From Elizabethkingia sp. YR214 (GTDB taxonomy: Bacteria > Bacteroidota > Bacteroidia > Flavobacteriales > Weeksellaceae), in the NCBI RefSeq assembly GCF_003058195.1, contig NZ_QBUH01000002.1:558001-622000 (forward strand): a stretch of 64,000 nucleotides of DNA. The letters run 5' to 3'. Position numbers and translations under genes: made by a program. Below are positions 51,763-61,670 of the stretch, one piece after another. Numbering within the stretch: position 1 is the stretch's first letter; each line of letters starts with the position of its first letter. A model generated the notes under the pieces. The model saw only the letters and a program-made list of their open reading frames with translations, was not told where the DNA came from and did no database searches.

Positions 51763-54700
51763 ATGTTAAAAAAAATTATAGACCGTCCTGTCTTTGCAAC
51801 AGTAATATCGGTAGTTATTGTAGTACTAGGGATCATAGGCCTTAGCAGACTTGCAATTACCCGATTCCCGGATATTGCTCCGCCTACTGTTATGGTAAGA
51901 GGATCCTATCCCGGAGGGAATGGACAAACCGTTATACGTTCGGTTGTTACTCCTTTGGAGGAACAAATAAATGGTGTAGAAAATATGGAATATATGAAAT
52001 CTACTGCCAGTAATGATGGTTCATTTTCCATTTCTATTATATTCAAACAAGGGGTAGACCCAGATCAGGCAGCTGTTAACGTACAAAACAGAGTTCAGCA
52101 GGCCACACCTATATTACCTCAGGAGGTACTAAGAAACGGAATTACAACTTCCAAGCAGCAGAACAGTATGATCATGGTATTCAACCTGTATACTGATGAT
52201 AATAGTAAATATGACGAAACTTTTTTGCAAAACTATGCTAACATCAATCTTTTACCACAGGTAAAAAGAATTAAAGGTGTTGGGCAGGCACTAATTTTCG
52301 GGATCAAAGATTATTCAATGCGTATCTGGTTGGATCCGCAAAAAATGGCAGCTCAGGGACTAGATCCTGCAGATGTTACCACTGCAATTGCCAATCAGAG
52401 TCTGGAAGCTGCTCCCGGGAAACTTGGACAAGAATCTGATGCCTCTTTAGAATATGTAATCCGTTATAAAGGAAAAAAGAATCAGCCGGAACAATATGAA
52501 AACATTATTGTAAAAAATCAGGGAACAAATATTGTCCGTCTTAAAGATATATCCCGTGTGGAGTTTGGCTCTATTGACTATAGTGGAGACAACACTACTA
52601 ATGAAAAAAGTGCCGTAACTGTTGCTATCATGCAAACATCGGGATCCAATGCAAACGATATTGAAATTGGTATAAACAAGTCTCTTGAGCAATTGTCAAA
52701 ATCATTCCCTCCGGGTATTAAGTATTCTAAGGTTATTAGCTCAAAAGAAAGATTAGACGAAGCTATCAGCCAGGTAAAATCTACACTTCTTGAAGCCTTT
52801 GTATTGGTATTCATTATTGTATTTCTGTTTTTACAAGATTTACGCTCAACCATTATTCCGGCTATTGCCGTTCCGGTTGCTATTATTGGTACATTCTTCT
52901 TCCTATTGGTATTAGGTTTTACCATTAATGTACTAACACTCTTCGCACTGGTACTGGCCATTGGTATTGTTGTCGATGATGCTATTGTCGTCGTGGAAGC
53001 TGTACACAGCAAAATGGAAGGCTCTACTATGAGTGGTAAAGAAGCGACACATAGTGCAATGGGCGAAATTACAAGTGCTGTAATTTCCATTACTCTGGTT
53101 ATGGCAGCGGTATTTATACCTATTGGCTTTATGACAGGATCTGCAGGTATTTTCTATAAACAGTTTGCCTATACACTAGCTATTGCCATTATTATTTCTG
53201 CTGTAAATGCACTTACACTAACTCCAGCTTTGTGTGCATTGTTCCTTAAAAATCATAATACAGAGGATGGACATACCCATGAGAAAAAAGGTTTTGTAAA
53301 GAAATTTACCACAGCCTTCAATGCCGGATTCGAAAATATGACGGGTAAATATGTAAAAGGGATTAAATTTTTGTTCAAAAGAAAACTTGTTGCCGGCGGA
53401 CTTGTAATAGGAGTTATTGCATTAGCAGGATTCCTTATGACAACGACACCAAAGAGTTTCGTTCCGATGGAAGATGATGGCCTAATGATTTATTCATTAA
53501 CAATGCCTCCAGGAACAGGACTTACAAAGACAACTGAGGTTGCTAACAGAATCAACAAAATGCTGAAGCAAAATGAGGCTATAAAAGAGAATACTTCTAT
53601 CACGGGATACAACCTTCTAAGTAGTAGTGCAGGTCCTGCATATGGAATGGGCTTTATCAAGCTTAAACCTAAAAAGGAGAGAGGTGCTGTAAAAGATATT
53701 GAATCCATCAATGCTATGATAAGTCAGCAAATGGCAGGCATAAAAGAAGGAACTGTAATGGTATTCAGAATGCCTCCAGTAGAAGGATACGGTGTAACAA
53801 ATGATGCAGAAATTGTATTACAGGACCGTACAGGACGCGATCCTCAGGTATTGAAAGCAAAAGCCGATGAGTTAATCGGACAATTGATGCAGACACCGGG
53901 AGTAGCTTTTGCCTATACAACATTCAGAGCCGACTATCCACAGCTGGAACTGGAAGTAGACGAGGACAAAGCAAAGCAGATGGGGGTTAGTGTTGCTGGC
54001 TTGCTCAATACAATTCAGGGATATTTCTCCGGAGATCAGTCACAAAACTTCTCAAGATTTGGAAAATTCTATAGAGTGAACATCAAAGCAGACGGTGTTT
54101 TCCGTATGGATGAAGCAGCTTTCAATAATATTTTCACCAAAAATGCTGCAGGAGAAATGGTACCAGTAAATACGCTGATTACACTGAAAAAGGTATATGG
54201 TCCGGAATCTGTGAGCAGATACAACCTTTACAATTCATTGACCATTAATGTGGCTCCGGTTCCGGGGATTAGTAATGGTGAGCTTATGAATCGTATAGAA
54301 CCTGTTCTGGACAAACTACCATCTGATTATAGCTATGAATGGACAGGGCTAAGTTTGGAAGAGAAAGCATCAGGAAATCAGACTGTATTTATATTGGCTT
54401 TATGTATATTCTTCGTTTATCTGATTCTTTCAGCACAATACGAAAGTTATTTGTTGCCACTATCTGTAATCCTGTCTATTCCTACCGGAGTAATAGGAGC
54501 ATTCCTCGGAATTCGTGCTGTTGGTCTGGACAATAACATCTTTGTACAGGTGGGCCTTATTATGCTCGTCGGGCTTCTGGCCAAGAATGCCATCCTGATT
54601 GTCGAATTTGCTGTCCAGAGAAGAAAAGAAGGAATGTCTATTATGGATTCTGCAATAGCAGGAGCACGTTCCAGATTGCGTCCTATTGTTATGACCTCAT

Positions 54701-54900
54701 TAGCCTTTATTGTAGGTATGATACCGCTGATGATTTCATCAGGAGGAATGGCAGCAGGAAACATATCCATCAGTGTAAGTGCCGCTATGGGAATGCTAAG
54801 CGGAGTAGTACTCGGAGTATTTGTAATACCTGTACTATATATACTATTCCAGTATCTACAGGAAAAAGTATCCGGAAAAAATATACAGACCAAACAGTAA
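51763..54900 (+). CDS. RND multidrug efflux pump, HAE1 family inner-membrane subunit
   Basis: This 1045-residue AcrB/MexB-type transporter has the duplicated plan of 12 TMs with two large periplasmic loops. Key features are RLAITRFPDIAPPTVMVRGSYPG near the start, TM4 with GIVVDDAIVVVEAV carrying the proton-relay Asp pair, and LLAKNAILIVEFA plus RLRPIVMTSLAFIVGMIP in the second half. It exports drugs, dyes or bile salts by proton antiport. It starts 36 bases after the adaptor gene and 13 before the channel gene, a complete tripartite operon. Substrate range cannot be read from sequence. Confidence 0.93.
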   Translation: MLKKIIDRPVFATVISVVIVVLGIIGLSRLAITRFPDIAPPTVMVRGSYPGGNGQTVIRSVVTPLEEQINGVENMEYMKSTASNDGSFSISIIFKQGVDPDQAAVNVQNRVQQATPILPQEVLRNGITTSKQQNSMIMVFNLYTDDNSKYDETFLQNYANINLLPQVKRIKGVGQALIFGIKDYSMRIWLDPQKMAAQGLDPADVTTAIANQSLEAAPGKLGQESDASLEYVIRYKGKKNQPEQYENIIVKNQGTNIVRLKDISRVEFGSIDYSGDNTTNEKSAVTVAIMQTSGSNANDIEIGINKSLEQLSKSFPPGIKYSKVISSKERLDEAISQVKSTLLEAFVLVFIIVFLFLQDLRSTIIPAIAVPVAIIGTFFFLLVLGFTINVLTLFALVLAIGIVVDDAIVVVEAVHSKMEGSTMSGKEATHSAMGEITSAVISITLVMAAVFIPIGFMTGSAGIFYKQFAYTLAIAIIISAVNALTLTPALCALFLKNHNTEDGHTHEKKGFVKKFTTAFNAGFENMTGKYVKGIKFLFKRKLVAGGLVIGVIALAGFLMTTTPKSFVPMEDDGLMIYSLTMPPGTGLTKTTEVANRINKMLKQNEAIKENTSITGYNLLSSSAGPAYGMGFIKLKPKKERGAVKDIESINAMISQQMAGIKEGTVMVFRMPPVEGYGVTNDAEIVLQDRTGRDPQVLKAKADELIGQLMQTPGVAFAYTTFRADYPQLELEVDEDKAKQMGVSVAGLLNTIQGYFSGDQSQNFSRFGKFYRVNIKADGVFRMDEAAFNNIFTKNAAGEMVPVNTLITLKKVYGPESVSRYNLYNSLTINVAPVPGISNGELMNRIEPVLDKLPSDYSYEWTGLSLEEKASGNQTVFILALCIFFVYLILSAQYESYLLPLSVILSIPTGVIGAFLGIRAVGLDNNIFVQVGLIMLVGLLAKNAILIVEFAVQRRKEGMSIMDSAIAGARSRLRPIVMTSLAFIVGMIPLMISSGGMAAGNISISVSAAMGMLSGVVLGVFVIPVLYILFQYLQEKVSGKNIQTKQ

Positions 54901-54913
54901 AAAGCGAATCGTA

Positions 54914-56335
54914 ATGAACAAGAATACAATAACAAACTGGCTGGGAGCAATTGCAATTGGCGCATTGGTAAGCTCCTGTTCCGTAGCTCAGAAATACACA
55001 CGCCCGGAGCTAAACATGCCGGTACAATATAAATCGGAGGTTAATTTAACAGGAGATCATGTACAGTTACCATGGAAGACATTTTTTAAAGATCCTCAAC
55101 TGGTTGCATTGATTGAGAAAGCCTTGCATAATAACAATGATGTTGCTGTGGCCCTAAAAACCATAGATCAGCTGGATCTGGCGATGAAGCAGGCAAAATT
55201 ATCAATACTGCCAACAGCTCAGGCAACAATAGGCGCCAACAGAAGTTATCCATCTAAAAACAGTATGAATGGCTCTATGGCAGAACAGTTTATTGGCACC
55301 AAATATATCGATGACTATACATTGAATCTGGGAATATCCTGGGAAGCAGATATATGGGGAAAAACAAAGCTGCGTAAAGACCAGACTATTTCAGATTATT
55401 TTGGACAAAAGGAAAATGTCGTAGCCCTGAAAACCCGTATTATTGCTCAGGTAGCTCAGGCATACTACAATTTAATAAGCCTCAATCAGCAGCTTAAAAT
55501 AGCAAATGAAAATGTAAAGCTTAGTGAAGATATTCTGCGCATGATGCGTTTGCAATACAACTCAGGGCAGATTAATTCATTGGCTATAGAGCAGGCAGAA
55601 GCGCAAAAGAAAACAGCCGAACTTATTATTCCTCTGGCGAAGCAGAATATAAGTGTACAGGAAAGTGCGCTAAGTATACTTTGCGGGGAATATCCGGATA
55701 GTATTTCCAGAGCAAATAGCCTTAAAAGTGTAACACCTGAAGAAATTTACGGATCTGGTGTTCCTGCAGAATTGCTTAGCCGTCGCCCGGATCTTAAAGC
55801 TGCAGAATATGCTGTTATTTCTTTAAATGCAAAAACAGGACTGGCTAAAACGGCTATGTATCCGTCTATTAGCCTATCTGCACAAGTAGGAGCTAACTCC
55901 TTTAAGTTCAATAAATGGTTTGATTTACCAGGCTCGATAACCAAAAACCTTGCAGCAAATCTCACCCAGCCTATCTTTCAGAAGAAGGAACTGCAGACAG
56001 CTTACAAAACAGCTGTTATAGAGCAGGAAAAAGCTGCTATTCAGTTTAAACAAGCCGTTATGACAGCTGTAGGAGAGGTGTCCAATGCTATGGCCAATTA
56101 TAAAGGCAGCACAGACAGACTAAATCTGGTATCCAGAAAAGGGGAGTCTTTGGAGAAAGCAACTAAAGATGCAACGTTGCTGTACAAGAATGGTATGGCT
56201 ACTTATCTGGAGGTAATCTCCGCACAAAGTGCAAAATTACAGAATGAATTAGAACAAAATACCATAGAGCTGGACAGGCTGAACAGTATGGTAGAGTTGT
56301 ACAGAGCATTGGGAGGTGCTACTGACTCTATTTAG
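54914..56335 (+). CDS. TolC-like outer-membrane efflux lipoprotein (NodT/OprM family)
   Basis: This 473-residue protein has a lipobox (ALVSSC, Cys near residue 22) and the doubled OEP repeat of TolC/OprM channels: NNNDVAVALKTIDQLDLAM, ISWEADIWGKTKLRKDQ, then LLSRRPDLKAAEYAVISLNA and the coiled-coil end LYKNGMATYLEVISAQSAKL. It trimerises in the outer membrane as the exit duct for the RND pump encoded just upstream. Followed by a TTCG-loop terminator. Confidence 0.92.
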   Translation: MNKNTITNWLGAIAIGALVSSCSVAQKYTRPELNMPVQYKSEVNLTGDHVQLPWKTFFKDPQLVALIEKALHNNNDVAVALKTIDQLDLAMKQAKLSILPTAQATIGANRSYPSKNSMNGSMAEQFIGTKYIDDYTLNLGISWEADIWGKTKLRKDQTISDYFGQKENVVALKTRIIAQVAQAYYNLISLNQQLKIANENVKLSEDILRMMRLQYNSGQINSLAIEQAEAQKKTAELIIPLAKQNISVQESALSILCGEYPDSISRANSLKSVTPEEIYGSGVPAELLSRRPDLKAAEYAVISLNAKTGLAKTAMYPSISLSAQVGANSFKFNKWFDLPGSITKNLAANLTQPIFQKKELQTAYKTAVIEQEKAAIQFKQAVMTAVGEVSNAMANYKGSTDRLNLVSRKGESLEKATKDATLLYKNGMATYLEVISAQSAKLQNELEQNTIELDRLNSMVELYRALGGATDSI

Positions 56336-56408
56336 AAAACAACACTATTATATATATCATTTTTCTCATTTAATTTGTTGTTTGAAATTGTATTAACAAT
56401 TTCGTGCA

Positions 56409-56428
56409 GGCAGATCTTCGGATCTGCC
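56409..56428 (+). terminator. Terminator of RND efflux operon
   Basis: Perfect 8-bp GC-rich arms GGCAGATC / GATCTGCC with a stable TTCG tetraloop are followed by ATTTTTATTT, 73 bases after the stop. Confidence 0.9.
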
Positions 56429-56589
56429 ATTTTTATTTAAACAAAGTTCGTTTCATTCCATCTGGCATTATTTCCGTTTCAGAAGTCATTATTTCCGATT
56501 GGGTAAGAATAATGTATGCATCAGCTCTTAATATTTCTTCTTTTGTAGTCAGAATCGGGAACAGCATCCCGAAATAACGAAAACACAAT

Positions 56590-57837
56590 ATGCAACAAAC
56601 CTGGTTAAAAAGATTCATGCTTATCTGGATTGGTCAGTTTATATCACTGATCAGCAGTTCTGCTGTTAATTTCGCAATTATTATCTGGCTCAGTCTCGAG
56701 ACCAGATCTGCAGAAGTTCTGGCATATGCTGTAATTGCAGGAATGCTTCCACAAGCTATTCTGGGACCAATTGCAGGTGTTTATGTAGACCGTTGGAACA
56801 AGAAAACAACCATGATGCTTTCCGATAGCTTTGTTGCTGTCTGTACACTTATTATGTCTGTTTGTTTTTATCTGGGCTACGAAAGCCTTACAATGATTTT
56901 TATTGTGCTTTCACTTCGTTCAATAGGTTCGGCATTTCATATGCCTTCAATGCAGGCCGCAATTCCTATGATTGCTCCCAAATCCCAATTATTGCGTATT
57001 GCAGGAGTTAACCAGATCATCCAGTCTGTGTCTGGTATTGCAGGGCCTGCGCTAGGAGCGCTTTCAATAAGCTTTTTTTCAATAGGGAAGGTGCTGTTAT
57101 TCGATATTGCAGGAGCTGCAATCGCTGTAGTATCACTGGCTTTTATAAAAATCCCTGAAACAAATAACTATAAAAAAGCCAAAGCAGGCATAAGAAATGT
57201 TATACAGGATATGAAGACCGGATTCAATGCTATCCGAAGCAACAAAGGTTTGTATATGCTATTCGGAGTTTCTGTAATGTCGGCCTTATTTGTAATCCCA
57301 ACCATTCCGTTGCTTCCGTTGATAACAATAAACCATTTTAATGGTGGCAAGTTCGAAATGGGATTGGTAGAAATTCTCTGGAGTATCGGTATGCTTGTTG
57401 GCAGTGGTATTCTCAGCATCTGGAAACCAACGGTTAATAAGATATTTATTATCAATATAATGAATATTATAACAGGAATATTATTGGCATGGTCCGGATT
57501 TCTTCCTTCAACTGCATTTCTCATTTTCATTTTTCTGATGGGAATATGCGGGGCTGCATACTCGGTAGAAAGCGCAACGTTTACAACAATTGTTCAGGAA
57601 AAAGTAAAGCCGGAAGTTCTGGGACGCGTATTCTCATTATACTTCAGTCTGATTCTTTTGCCTTCCATGATCGGGCTTTTCTCTACAGGCTTTCTTGTTG
57701 AAGCAATAGGAATCAATCAGGCCTTTATAGTATTAGGTGCTTTAACAGCCCTTGTAGGCGGATTGTCTTTTATGATTCCTACATTGATCGCTTTGGATAA
57801 AAAGGATACAAAAGTATTGGAAACAAACAATTTATAG
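56590..57837 (+). CDS. MFS transporter (MFS_3, Mef/EntS-like exporter)
   Basis: This 415-residue transporter has about 12 TM segments. The opening FMLIWIGQFISLISSSAVNFAIIIWL, GPIAGVYVDRWNKKTTMMLSD after TM2 and SFFSIGKVLLFDIAGA in mid-protein are typical of the MFS_3 group that includes macrolide (Mef) and enterobactin (EntS) exporters. Substrate unknown. It stands alone on the plus strand with its own terminator. Confidence 0.85.
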   Translation: MQQTWLKRFMLIWIGQFISLISSSAVNFAIIIWLSLETRSAEVLAYAVIAGMLPQAILGPIAGVYVDRWNKKTTMMLSDSFVAVCTLIMSVCFYLGYESLTMIFIVLSLRSIGSAFHMPSMQAAIPMIAPKSQLLRIAGVNQIIQSVSGIAGPALGALSISFFSIGKVLLFDIAGAAIAVVSLAFIKIPETNNYKKAKAGIRNVIQDMKTGFNAIRSNKGLYMLFGVSVMSALFVIPTIPLLPLITINHFNGGKFEMGLVEILWSIGMLVGSGILSIWKPTVNKIFIINIMNIITGILLAWSGFLPSTAFLIFIFLMGICGAAYSVESATFTTIVQEKVKPEVLGRVFSLYFSLILLPSMIGLFSTGFLVEAIGINQAFIVLGALTALVGGLSFMIPTLIALDKKDTKVLETNNL

Positions 57838-57919
57838 ATATGAAACAACAAACCATCATCAATATATTTTTTCATAGTTTAGTTTAATTTTGTTGTTAAA
57901 AGCTGTGAGACAGTTTTGG

Positions 57920-57947
57920 GCAGACGGGTTTTAGTGCACCTGTCTGC
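57920..57947 (+). terminator. Terminator after MFS_3 gene
   Basis: Arms GCAGACGGGT / ACCTGTCTGC (one G-U pair) with an 8-nt loop are followed by TTTTTTATA. It lies between convergent genes and may also serve the AraC gene. Confidence 0.85.
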
Positions 57948-57951
57948 TTTT

Positions 57952-58782
57952 TTATAAATACTGCTTTCTATACATTCCCATATTTACTCCTTTATGCTTT
58001 TTAAAAAACTTATTGATGTGGCTTTCATCTGTAAAACCGAATTCTTCTACAAGTTCATTAATACGTATATCACTATATTTAAGACGGTATTCTATAAGCT
58101 GTAACCTGTATTGCGCAATAAAATGAGACAAAGTCTCTCCACACTGTTCTTTAAAATAAGTACTTAGATAGTTAACAGATACTCCGAATTTTTCGCAAAG
58201 CACAGAAGACTTTATTAAATCCGGATTATATATATTGGTCTGTATATAGGCTATAATATCCAATATTCTTTTATCTGCATGTGGCTTTAAGTTTTCGGGT
58301 TTGAATTTTGCTATATTTCTTGCTGCTATTACAATAAGGGCATTAACGAGGTGCTGATTCAGATCATTATTATACAGATCATTATTCCTTAGATTATGAA
58401 GTATGGATGCTACGATTGAACTAACGAGTGATTTATCATTCTTGTTTTCAATAATACAGCCCGAGACGTGAGATGCATTACGCAATAAACATTCAATATG
58501 GTCAATACTTTTCCATGTATATTCTTTGATATATCCCTGATTAAAGCGGATGAGAAGAAACTCTGTTGTTTTTTCGATAAAAAAGGTATGGTAATCGTGA
58601 GGGGTGAGTAATAAAAATGTACCTGTCTGATATGCAATTCGATTCCCATTAACTTCATGGGTACCTTCTCCTGAAAGAATATGTACGAACTGAAAGAAAT
58701 TAAATTTAGTGTCGGTAATAGGGCATTCATCTGTTTTTGAATATATAATCTCAAACTGCTGGTGCAAACTTTCTCTTTTCAT
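57952..58782 (-). CDS. AraC-family transcriptional regulator
   Basis: This regulator of about 276 residues has an N-terminal cupin-like domain (about 15-120, FFQFVHILSGEGTHEVNG and LLTPHDYHTFF) and a C-terminal AraC helix-turn-helix pair (about 180-275, SSVLCEKFGVSVNYLSTYFKEQ and EFGFTDESHINKFFKKHKG). The ATG at 58782 is preferred over a TTG at 58797. It is divergent from an MFS exporter across 89 bases and probably controls it. Confidence 0.87.
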   Translation of the reverse strand: MKRESLHQQFEIIYSKTDECPITDTKFNFFQFVHILSGEGTHEVNGNRIAYQTGTFLLLTPHDYHTFFIEKTTEFLLIRFNQGYIKEYTWKSIDHIECLLRNASHVSGCIIENKNDKSLVSSIVASILHNLRNNDLYNNDLNQHLVNALIVIAARNIAKFKPENLKPHADKRILDIIAYIQTNIYNPDLIKSSVLCEKFGVSVNYLSTYFKEQCGETLSHFIAQYRLQLIEYRLKYSDIRINELVEEFGFTDESHINKFFKKHKGVNMGMYRKQYL

Positions 58783-58871
58783 ACTATAAATGTACAATAT
58801 TGCAACAAAATTATACCGATAAAAATACTATTTACCGGTTTATTTTTGCTATCAGGAAAATTTTAAAAATT

Positions 58872-60062
58872 ATGAAAGAGAAGAATAATATTTCACAAAA
58901 CAAGAATCTGTCGAAGAAATTACCCATACTGAAGCTGATTCCATTGACGTTGGCCGGATTTATAGCAATTATGACTGAAACCATGCCTGCAGGGTTATTA
59001 TTAGAAATTGGCCAAAGCCTGGGAATAAAAGAATCGCTGGCAGGGCAATTGATCACCTTATATGCTTTAGGATCGGTACTTGCTGCTATTCCTATAATTG
59101 CCCTTACATTACACTGGTCCAGAAAACGACTCTTATTATTAGCGATAACAGGATTTTTTATATTCAATGCTATTACTGCATTGTCTTCTAACTACATACT
59201 AACGCTTGTAGCCCGTTTTATAGCTGGTATGGCTGCCGGAGTAACATGGGGACTATTGATAGGGTACTCCAAACGAATAGTAGCGGAGGATATACAAGGC
59301 AGAGCAATTGCGATGGTTGGCTTAGGCCAGCCCATAGCTCTAGCAGCGGGAGTTCCGTTGGCTGTATGGCTGGGAAAAATATTTGGATGGAATGGTGCTT
59401 TTGCTATAATGTCTGTTATCTCTTTTTTATTAATTATCTGGATAGCCACATCATTACCTGATATAAAGGGTATAAAAACAGAAAAGAAGGTGAGTGTGTA
59501 CCGGGTATTCATGCTCGATGGCATAAGACAATTATTGTTAATTATGTTCCTCTGGATTCTGGCCCACAATATCTTATATACCTATATATCACCATTTTTA
59601 TCCAATTTTGGACTTTCACACAAAGTAGATTTATTACTATTGGTATTTGGCCTTGCTTCATTGTCTGGTATTATAATTACAGGTTTCCTCATAGATAAAA
59701 ATCTCGCAGCTCTTACAAAAGGAGGTACTGTAATGTTTGGGATTGGTATTGTGCTTATGATAGTTGCTTCATATTGGCCATCATTACTTTACATAGGAAT
59801 AATTTTCTGGGGAATCTCATTTGGCGGAATACCAACATTATTACAGAAAGCTGTTGCAGATAAAGCTGGAGAATATTCGGATATAGCACAGTCAATGTTT
59901 GTCACAATATTCAATCTCGCAGTTGCTTTAGGCGGCGTTATGGGCGGGATATTATTGGACAGATTAGGAGCAGGATCATTTCCATATTCAATGCTGATAC
60001 TAGCTGTTATTGTAATGCTGCTGTTCAGAAATAAGGTTTTGTTTGGAGCTGAAAAGAAGTAG
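58872..60062 (+). CDS. MFS transporter, DHA1/AraJ-like efflux family
   Basis: This 396-residue transporter has 12 TM segments and the DHA1 markers: IAIMTETMPAGLLLEIGQSLG in TM1, LHWSRKRLLLLAI (motif A loop) and ARFIAGMAAGVTWGLLIGYSKRI (motif C-like). The frame opens at a TTG at 58800, but the ATG at 58872 gives the normal N-terminus and TATTTTTG, an exact TAnnTTTG, sits at 58841-58848 just before it. Related proteins export sugars or drugs; the divergent AraC gene is the likely regulator. Confidence 0.85.
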   Translation: MKEKNNISQNKNLSKKLPILKLIPLTLAGFIAIMTETMPAGLLLEIGQSLGIKESLAGQLITLYALGSVLAAIPIIALTLHWSRKRLLLLAITGFFIFNAITALSSNYILTLVARFIAGMAAGVTWGLLIGYSKRIVAEDIQGRAIAMVGLGQPIALAAGVPLAVWLGKIFGWNGAFAIMSVISFLLIIWIATSLPDIKGIKTEKKVSVYRVFMLDGIRQLLLIMFLWILAHNILYTYISPFLSNFGLSHKVDLLLLVFGLASLSGIIITGFLIDKNLAALTKGGTVMFGIGIVLMIVASYWPSLLYIGIIFWGISFGGIPTLLQKAVADKAGEYSDIAQSMFVTIFNLAVALGGVMGGILLDRLGAGSFPYSMLILAVIVMLLFRNKVLFGAEKK

Positions 60063-60549
60063 AATAAGGAAGGTTATTTCATCATAAAAAATATTCTATT
60101 TAACATAATATTAATTATAGGATAAATAATTATCGCAGCCTAGGTAGCCATATATCAGTTCATTATGCCTGAATCTCTGGAAATTTGCAAAGAATCATAT
60201 ATGATTGGGATTAAATCCCTACATTAAATTCTCACTGTACAAATTCCTGACGCTCGGTCTGTCTATTTATTTTTTGACCAATGCTCAGGAATTTGAAATT
60301 TTATTTTGATTCAATTTTCAAGGCTTTGAAGCATTACTCGCGGTTTGTTTTTTATACTCATAAACCTTCAGTTTATGTTCAAACAGTTTATAATTTTTTA
60401 CGCTTCGCCACGTCCATTTATTCACTGGTTTTTATTTGTTTTTTGAGTGTCTCAATTGGAATTTATACTTAACATAATATAGAGAAATTCTACTTTATAT
60501 AATGGCTATATTTCACATTAAATCAACAATTTACATTTTTGAAAATCAA
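60063..60549. other. 487-base gene-free stretch with long imperfect hairpin
   Basis: No convincing gene is seen; a 63-codon frame at 60281-60472 is Phe/Tyr-rich and has no family features. AAATTCCTGA (60241-60250) pairs with TCAGGAATTT (60285-60294), and GGTC/GACC inside extends it to a long imperfect hairpin. The region marks the switch from core genes to accessory genes and may be a remnant of insertion or an untranslated RNA. Confidence 0.4.
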
Positions 60550-60936
60550 TTATTTCACCTTAATTTCTCCGCTTACGAACCTTAATTGCTCGAATACTTC
60601 GGGATCTACCATTTCCTTGATTTTCTTTCGGAGAAGCCGGCTGCTTTCGTCCTGTACACGGGCTAATAGCTTGGTGTCTATCATGCCAGGCTTTTCCTTT
60701 TCCACCACTATCCTACCCTTGTATATCCAAACCGTAAGTTTGTCGTTTTCTTCGAATCCGCATTTGCGAACCCATTTGCCAAGAAGCAGAATTCTTGATG
60801 CGTATTCATTTTTGCGGTAACCTTCACTATCTGCGTATACGGCAGATACGGTAAGACGGCGGATTTCCAATAGTTCTTCTTTGTTTTTTTCGTTGTTTTT
60901 GTCCTTGTTTTCTGTGATTCTTTTTTCTGGCTTCAT
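60550..60936 (-). CDS. SymE-like (AbrB-fold) protein
   Basis: This 128-residue protein is very basic and acidic at the N-terminus. Its middle (about 25-80) matches SymE: RRLTVSAVYADSEGY, then RILLLGKWVRKCGFEENDKL and RIVVEKE. That is the swapped-hairpin AbrB-like fold of the SOS-linked SymE toxin of E. coli, which has an antisense RNA (SymR). In Bacteroidota such genes are common in accessory regions and their toxicity is mostly untested. The C-terminal 45 residues form an extra helical tail. A palindrome lies 39 bases upstream. No LexA-type box is recognised. Confidence 0.68.
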   Translation of the reverse strand: MKPEKRITENKDKNNEKNKEELLEIRRLTVSAVYADSEGYRKNEYASRILLLGKWVRKCGFEENDKLTVWIYKGRIVVEKEKPGMIDTKLLARVQDESSRLLRKKIKEMVDPEVFEQLRFVSGEIKVK

Positions 60937-60974
60937 AAGTAGTGTTTTTGGGTAGATATTACATAGATTTACAT

Positions 60975-60992
60975 ATTACGGTTTACCGTAAT
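60975..60992. promoter_or_regulatory. Palindromic operator candidate between symE-like and XRE genes
   Basis: The sequence ATTACGGTTTACCGTAAT forms a perfect 8-bp inverted repeat with a 2-base centre. It lies 39 bases upstream of the SymE-like start in the divergent gap and could bind the XRE regulator next door. Confidence 0.55.
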
Positions 60993-61178
60993 TAGGCATA
61001 TTACAAATGGTTTATATTTGTTTCCGTCTATGTTTTTCCATTACATTGTGCTTTATTTTGTGAAGTAACGCAAGTCTTATAGCATAATCAATTCTCAATT
61101 GAGATATTTTATTCCGGAAAAAGCATAATTTAGACACTTTATACACTAATAGTTATTAATTATTTTAACTAAAAACAG

Positions 61179-61186
61179 TATATTTG
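61179..61186 (+). promoter_or_regulatory. -7 promoter element of XRE regulator
   Basis: TATATTTG is an exact TAnnTTTG match, 7 bases before the ATG at 61193 and 25 before the ATG at 61211. This spacing implies either a leaderless mRNA or use of the second ATG. Confidence 0.45.
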
Positions 61187-61192
61187 AGATTT

Positions 61193-61627
61193 ATGATACA
61201 TACCGATATGCCAAACAAGAAAATACACCAGGGAAGAAATATCAAGCGTTTCCGTGAAATGCTAGGCATTAAGCAGGAAGCCTTAGCTTTTGAACTGGGC
61301 GATGACTGGAACCAAAAGAAAATCTCTCTCCTCGAACAAAAAGACACCGTAGAAAAGGATATTTTAGAACAAGTGGCTAAAATCCTGAAAGTGCCTACAG
61401 AGGCTATTGAGAATTTTGATGAAGAACAAGTGGTAAATATCATTTCAAATACAGTCAATAATAATGACAATGCTTCTGGAAATTCACTATATAACTATTA
61501 TCCAACATTCAATCCTATTGATAAAGTAGTCGAATTATATGATGAAAAAATCGCCCTTTATGAGCGTATGTTAAAGGAAAAGGATGATATGATGGCGAGG
61601 TTTGAGAAGTTAATTGAGGGGAAATAA
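61193..61627 (+). CDS. XRE-family helix-turn-helix regulator
   Basis: This protein of 144 residues (138 if the ATG at 61211 is used) has an N-terminal Cro/CI-type HTH (IHQGRNIKRFREMLGIKQEALAFELG, then NQKKISLLEQKD), an Asn-rich linker and a C-terminal coiled coil (VVELYDEKIALYERMLKEKDDMMARFEKL) likely to dimerise. This HTH-plus-coil type is frequent in Bacteroidota accessory regions. It may regulate the Shedu gene 43 bases downstream and the SymE-like gene opposite. Confidence 0.82.
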   Translation: MIHTDMPNKKIHQGRNIKRFREMLGIKQEALAFELGDDWNQKKISLLEQKDTVEKDILEQVAKILKVPTEAIENFDEEQVVNIISNTVNNNDNASGNSLYNYYPTFNPIDKVVELYDEKIALYERMLKEKDDMMARFEKLIEGK

Positions 61628-61670
61628 TATTTTTATAATTCATCAATATTTTAGATAAAAATCGACGACT

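Noticed and set aside
60281-60472. 63-codon plus-strand frame in the 60063-60549 gap
   Set aside because: Phe/Tyr-rich with no ribosome site or family features and no neighbour context; treated as chance.
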